Program-made: the position numbers and the translations under genes
From: an uncultured Microcaldota archaeon
GTDB lineage: Archaea > Micrarchaeota > Micrarchaeia > Anstonellales > Bilamarchaeaceae
Length of the DNA stretch: 6,465 nt
NCBI GenBank assembly: GCA_903835325.1
Contig: CAILMU010000002.1
Span: forward strand, 1-6,465
Direction of reading: 5' to 3'
Shown here: positions 4,016 through 6,465 of the stretch, one piece after another
Numbering within the stretch: the stretch's first letter is position 1
Layout of the letters: each line of letters opens with the position of its first letter
Notes under the pieces: generated by a model
What the model was told of the DNA's origin: nothing
Seen by the model: only the letters and a program-made list of their open reading frames with translations
Databases searched by the model: none

Positions 4016-4347
4016 ACAAGGAAACCAAAGTTGGTTTCGCAGATGAAAAAATATAGGATGCTTTCCTAGCGCTAAAGCACGGCAAAGGAGCGGAGCCCCA
4101 CTTGTTTGAGTTCCTGAGCAGGGCGTTTGACGATTTGAAACAGGATCCATTTTGCGGTATAAAAATCCCTAAAAAAGTTTGGCCCAAGGAATATATGAAA
4201 AAATTCGAAATAGACAATCTCTGGAAATACGACCTTCCTGATGGTTGGAGGATGATCTACACGATCCGAGCCAACCAAGTATTGATTCTTACTGTCGTTT
4301 TGGAATGGTTCGACCATAAAGAGTATGAACGGCGATTCAAATATTGA
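4012..4347 (+). pseudogene. RelE-family toxin interrupted by an in-frame TAG
   Basis: One frame from ATG 4012 to TGA 4345-4347 encodes 111 residues in the RelE/ParE style, with a single amber codon at 4054-4056 (codon 15). Before it reads MNKETKVGFADEKI and after it DAFLALKHGKGAEPHLFEFL, continuing without any frame change through KQDPFCGIKIPKKVWP, LWKYDLPDGWRMIYTI and VVLEWFDHKEYERRFKY. Relatives I recall have Lys near this point, so one AAG-to-TAG change would explain it. The toxin start overlaps the antitoxin stop (ATGA). Without readthrough, the only later start in this frame that keeps most of the fold is TTG 4102 (81 residues), which would lose the first strand and most of helix 1. Intact relatives are ribosome-dependent mRNA endonucleases or similar. 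Alternatives are an inactivated toxin, amber readthrough, or a sequencing error. Confidence 0.75.
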
Positions 4348-4388
4348 TGAATAAACACTTCTGATATCTGCTGAAAATCGCTTAATGC

Positions 4389-4934
4389 TCAAGCCTTGGG
4401 TTCGTTCTGCCCTTTCAACTGCTTCTCGATACCATCCAGCGCCTTCAATATCCCCGTCTTGAGCTTCTCGAAACCTCCTGCATACCACAAGTCCCTTGCA
4501 GGAATGATAATGAGCGCAAAGATTATCGGGGCGGCTATCAGATGGATGTTCTTCTCTGCGGCGCTGCTCAGGTTAGCAACATTCCTCAGGAATTCGGTCG
4601 GGAACATCATCGTCACGAAGTTGAATGCCTGTATCGCGAGCAGCGCAATCCCACCGATCACTCCGCGGTGCTTGCGCCAGTTCACTTTCTCGAGCGCCAT
4701 CTCCGCATGCTCGGTCTCGAGCCTGAGGCGCGTATCTATGATATCCTCCTGCAAGGTCCCGGTTTTCTCTTTCTTCTCAGGCGCTGGCGCATGGTTCAAT
4801 TCGTTCAATCCCGCGCGGATAGTCTCGATGTTGGCCGCGCTGTCGAGGAGGCTGAATCTCTTCGCTGAGGCTTCCAGGAGAGCGAGGTTTGACAGGGACG
4901 ATGTCCGGACAGCCCTTTTCGCGATCATTCCCAT
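4389..4934 (-). CDS. Two-helix membrane protein, unknown function
   Basis: A 181-residue protein from ATG 4934-4932. That start is chosen because the minus-strand TATA box TTTATAAA (4966-4959) is 28 bp upstream, so the frame's earlier ATG at 4979 lies before the promoter. Residues 1-90 are soluble and helical with a Pro/Lys-rich break (HAPAPEKKEKTGT, about 48-60); helix 1 is about 91-111 (GVIGGIALLAIQAFNFVTMMF), helix 2 about 130-146 (NIHLIAAPIIFALIIIP), and the basic C-terminus (FEKLKTGILKALDGIEKQLKG) is amphipathic. Both ends are probably cytoplasmic. The overlapping + frames are shadows. It is convergent with the toxin gene (41 bp apart) and divergent from the Lys-rich protein gene. No family recognised. 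Confidence 0.75.
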   Translation of the reverse strand: MGMIAKRAVRTSSLSNLALLEASAKRFSLLDSAANIETIRAGLNELNHAPAPEKKEKTGTLQEDIIDTRLRLETEHAEMALEKVNWRKHRGVIGGIALLAIQAFNFVTMMFPTEFLRNVANLSSAAEKNIHLIAAPIIFALIIIPARDLWYAGGFEKLKTGILKALDGIEKQLKGQNEPKA

Positions 4935-4958
4935 ATCCTGGTAATATGTATTATCCCA

Positions 4959-4966
4959 TTTATAAA
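4959..4966 (-). promoter_or_regulatory. TATA box for the minus-strand membrane protein
   Basis: TTTATAAA on the minus strand, centred 28 bp before ATG 4934, indicating a leaderless mRNA and arguing against the longer start at 4979. Confidence 0.6.
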
Positions 4967-4994
4967 CACTTTTTAACATTTAGAAATCGGCTAA

Positions 4995-5002
4995 TTAATA
5001 AT
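4995..5002 (+). promoter_or_regulatory. TATA box for the 5025 gene
   Basis: TTAATAAT is centred about 27 bp before ATG 5025, giving a leaderless or nearly leaderless mRNA. It sits in the same 90-bp divergent promoter region as the minus-strand box at 4959-4966, so the two genes may be co-regulated. Confidence 0.55.
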
Positions 5003-5024
5003 TTTTGCCTGTTTTTCCCCTTCC

Positions 5025-6218
5025 ATGGCCAAGGCAGCAAAACGCAAAGCGAAAGCAGCGAAGAAGACAGTCAAGATTGTTGCGAAAAAGAAGGCTGCCC
5101 GGCCTGCCAAAGCGAAACCGCAGCGCAAGGCCGCCGCGATAAAGAAAATCCCCCGTAAGAAAGCATCGAAAGCCGGGAAAAAGCAGTTGCAAAAAAAAGC
5201 CCGGCCGAGCGCGCCGAGAAGGGCGATGAAAGCGAAACCGGCCAAGAAGGCAAAGGTTTCCGCACCATCCCTGCCAGCGATCCAGAAGCCCCAGCCTGCT
5301 CCGATAACGCCGTTCATGCCGCCGACTATCCCGGTGCCGAAACCTGTGCAGCTGCAGTTGATACCGGAACCGAAAAAACCAATCTCCGCTCCGGCTCCGC
5401 TTCCAGTTCCATCAGCTCCATCGATTCCTTCCAAACCCGGGCCGGTCAACCCGGACCTCAGCCTCCTTCCGGCCTGGGAGGACAAGTCAAGGCTGAACGA
5501 ATCCATCCTGGAGGAAGGCTTCGCATTCGCGCTCCTTGAAGACGGGTCGCCATCTCACAATGCCGCTCTTGCGTTCATCAACGAAAAGAAGAGAATCGAG
5601 ACCGGCAAATCCGCAGGCGCCCAGATGGTGGTCGATTGCCATGACAAGAAGGGCGAGCTGGTCGCATCCATGCTGTTCTATTGCCTTCCGGACCTGGTCT
5701 TCATCGCAGGCTCGAGGATAATGTGCGAAGACAGGAAACGCGAGCTCCATCTTCTCATGTACGCCGCGGCGCTCACTTGCGTCCGGCCGAAAAACGTCAT
5801 GTACGCGACGGAGCGGAAAGACGTCTCAGAGGATATGGCAGGGAGATTCATACTTCTCGGCCGCGGATATGGCATGAGCGCAATCCCGATAAACCACCCT
5901 TCGGCGCTTTTCTTCCTGAGGAGGGTCGGCAGGGAGTACGACTTCCTGATAAGCGGGCCTGAACTGGCGAAAATCCTGGAGAACCTGAAAGCATTTTTCG
6001 GCTCGTCGTTGGAGACATTCATCGCGGATATGGATAAGACGATCGCAGTCGCGCTCGTCCAGCTTCCCCTCTCGCCTGATGCGGGCGAGCACCTGCACGA
6101 GATACAGGATGCCGCTGCCGCGCTTTCCATCCCGGCAGAAGAGATAGGGCCGATAATAGAGATGCTCAAGACCGATTATATCCTGTATCGGAAGGACATC
6201 ATCCCGGAGTATCTCTGA
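5025..6218 (+). CDS. Histone H1-like tail fused to an unknown globular domain
   Basis: A 397-residue protein in three parts. Residues 1-78 are almost entirely Lys, Ala, Arg and Pro with repeated AKAAKRK / AKKKAARPAKA / KPAKKAK patterns, resembling the tails of eukaryotic linker histone H1 and the chlamydial and other bacterial H1-like proteins; such tails bind nucleic acid without sequence preference. Residues 79-140 form a Pro-rich, probably disordered linker. Residues 141-397 form a folded domain of alternating strands and helices (AGAQMVVDCHDKKGELVASMLFYCL, DLVFIAGSRIM, ELHLLMYAAALTCVRPKNVMYATE, GRFILLGRGYGMSAIPI), with no membrane segment and no catalytic motif I can name. Codon use is uniform across the gene, so the tail does not look like a recent addition. 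The start is set by the TATA box 27 bp upstream. Nucleoid or RNA binding is the best guess; the globular domain's role is unknown. Confidence 0.8.
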   Translation: MAKAAKRKAKAAKKTVKIVAKKKAARPAKAKPQRKAAAIKKIPRKKASKAGKKQLQKKARPSAPRRAMKAKPAKKAKVSAPSLPAIQKPQPAPITPFMPPTIPVPKPVQLQLIPEPKKPISAPAPLPVPSAPSIPSKPGPVNPDLSLLPAWEDKSRLNESILEEGFAFALLEDGSPSHNAALAFINEKKRIETGKSAGAQMVVDCHDKKGELVASMLFYCLPDLVFIAGSRIMCEDRKRELHLLMYAAALTCVRPKNVMYATERKDVSEDMAGRFILLGRGYGMSAIPINHPSALFFLRRVGREYDFLISGPELAKILENLKAFFGSSLETFIADMDKTIAVALVQLPLSPDAGEHLHEIQDAAAALSIPAEEIGPIIEMLKTDYILYRKDIIPEYL

Positions 6219-6251
6219 ACAAAAAGAAGTTCTTTGGCCCACCATCTCTAA

Positions 6252-6465
6252 TCATGCGGCCTTGATGCGTTCAGCGAGGAGTTTCGCGCTTGTCTGCGAT
6301 GATAAGAAGAACGGGATGTTCCTTGAGCGGCACAGCGACACGACCGTACCGGAAGCGGTATGGCCCAGGTGAGACACGCTTATCACCACCGCATCCCCCG
6401 GCCTGATGATGGATGAAACCTGGCTTTTCCTGGCCGCATCCTCGGGGTTGACGACCTTGATCTCG
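6252..6465 (-). CDS. C-terminal part of an alpha/beta protein (partial)
   Basis: An open frame on the minus strand runs from the window edge to TGA (6254-6252) and gives 70 residues ending AERIKAA. It contains EIKVVNPEDAARKSQ, RPGDAVVISVSHLGHTASG, TVVSLCRSRNIPFFL and SSQTSAKLLAERIKAA, an alternating strand-helix pattern. The D-x-V-V-I-S-x-S-H...H core followed by a helix and R-x-IPFF is loosely like DUF2325-type Rossmann proteins, but the match is from memory and weak. It is convergent with the Lys-rich protein gene, with 33 bp between stops. The start and N-terminus are outside the window. Confidence 0.65.
   Translation of the reverse strand, partial: EIKVVNPEDAARKSQVSSIIRPGDAVVISVSHLGHTASGTVVSLCRSRNIPFFLSSQTSAKLLAERIKAA

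Noticed and set aside
4344..4374. Possible box C/D small RNA (TTGATGA ... CTGA ... CTGA)
   Set aside because: The C box does not fit RTGATGA, the spacings are too short for a standard double guide, and it overlaps the toxin stop codon.
1..6465. CRISPR array, insertion sequence or integrase
   Set aside because: No regularly spaced direct repeats, no transposase-like or recombinase-like protein, and no terminal inverted repeats framing a cargo were seen.

Overview
The window reads as an archaeal chromosome segment. Genes sit behind TATA-like boxes centred about 26-28 bp upstream of their ATG, so several look leaderless. Both tRNA genes lack an encoded CCA, and both can only be folded if archaeal-type introns are removed. 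Short hypothetical membrane proteins, AGG arginine codons and non-canonical tRNA introns would fit a DPANN archaeon such as a Micrarchaeota relative, but that placement is inference.

Layout. 1-1341: the tail of an upstream gene, a short L-asparaginase N-terminal-domain protein whose expected catalytic Asp is Tyr, and a six-helix membrane protein, closely packed on the + strand. 1342-2033: a TATA box, a hairpin-rich stretch, and a protein with a two-helix membrane hairpin whose start is ambiguous. 2034-2361: no convincing gene, but dense inverted repeats, including two adjacent hairpins with the same stem base. 2362-2471 (-): tRNA-Gln(TTG) with a 37-nt D-loop intron. 2564-3175: a leaderless hypothetical protein. 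3219-3463: tRNA-Val(CAC) with two introns, about 119 nt in the D-loop and 53 nt at the canonical 37/38 site. 3464-3690: no gene; a hairpin plus T-run that may be a terminator.

3695-4347: an AT-rich toxin-antitoxin-like pair, with a palindromic promoter, a small winged-helix-like antitoxin candidate, and a RelE-family toxin overlapping it by ATGA. The toxin frame carries an in-frame TAG at codon 15, so it is broken, recoded, or started late at a TTG. 4389-5024: a minus-strand two-helix membrane protein, divergent from 5025-6218, a 397-residue protein with a histone H1-like Lys/Ala tail, a Pro-rich linker and an unrecognised globular domain. 6252-6465 (-): the C-terminal part of a gene running off the window.

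The most notable content is in the tRNA genes. Folding them by hand gives two regular 73-nt tRNAs. The two D-loop introns lie at the same tRNA position (after nucleotide 15), and the introns share short sequence blocks with each other. I see no multi-gene defence or metabolic cluster that I would call a new system.
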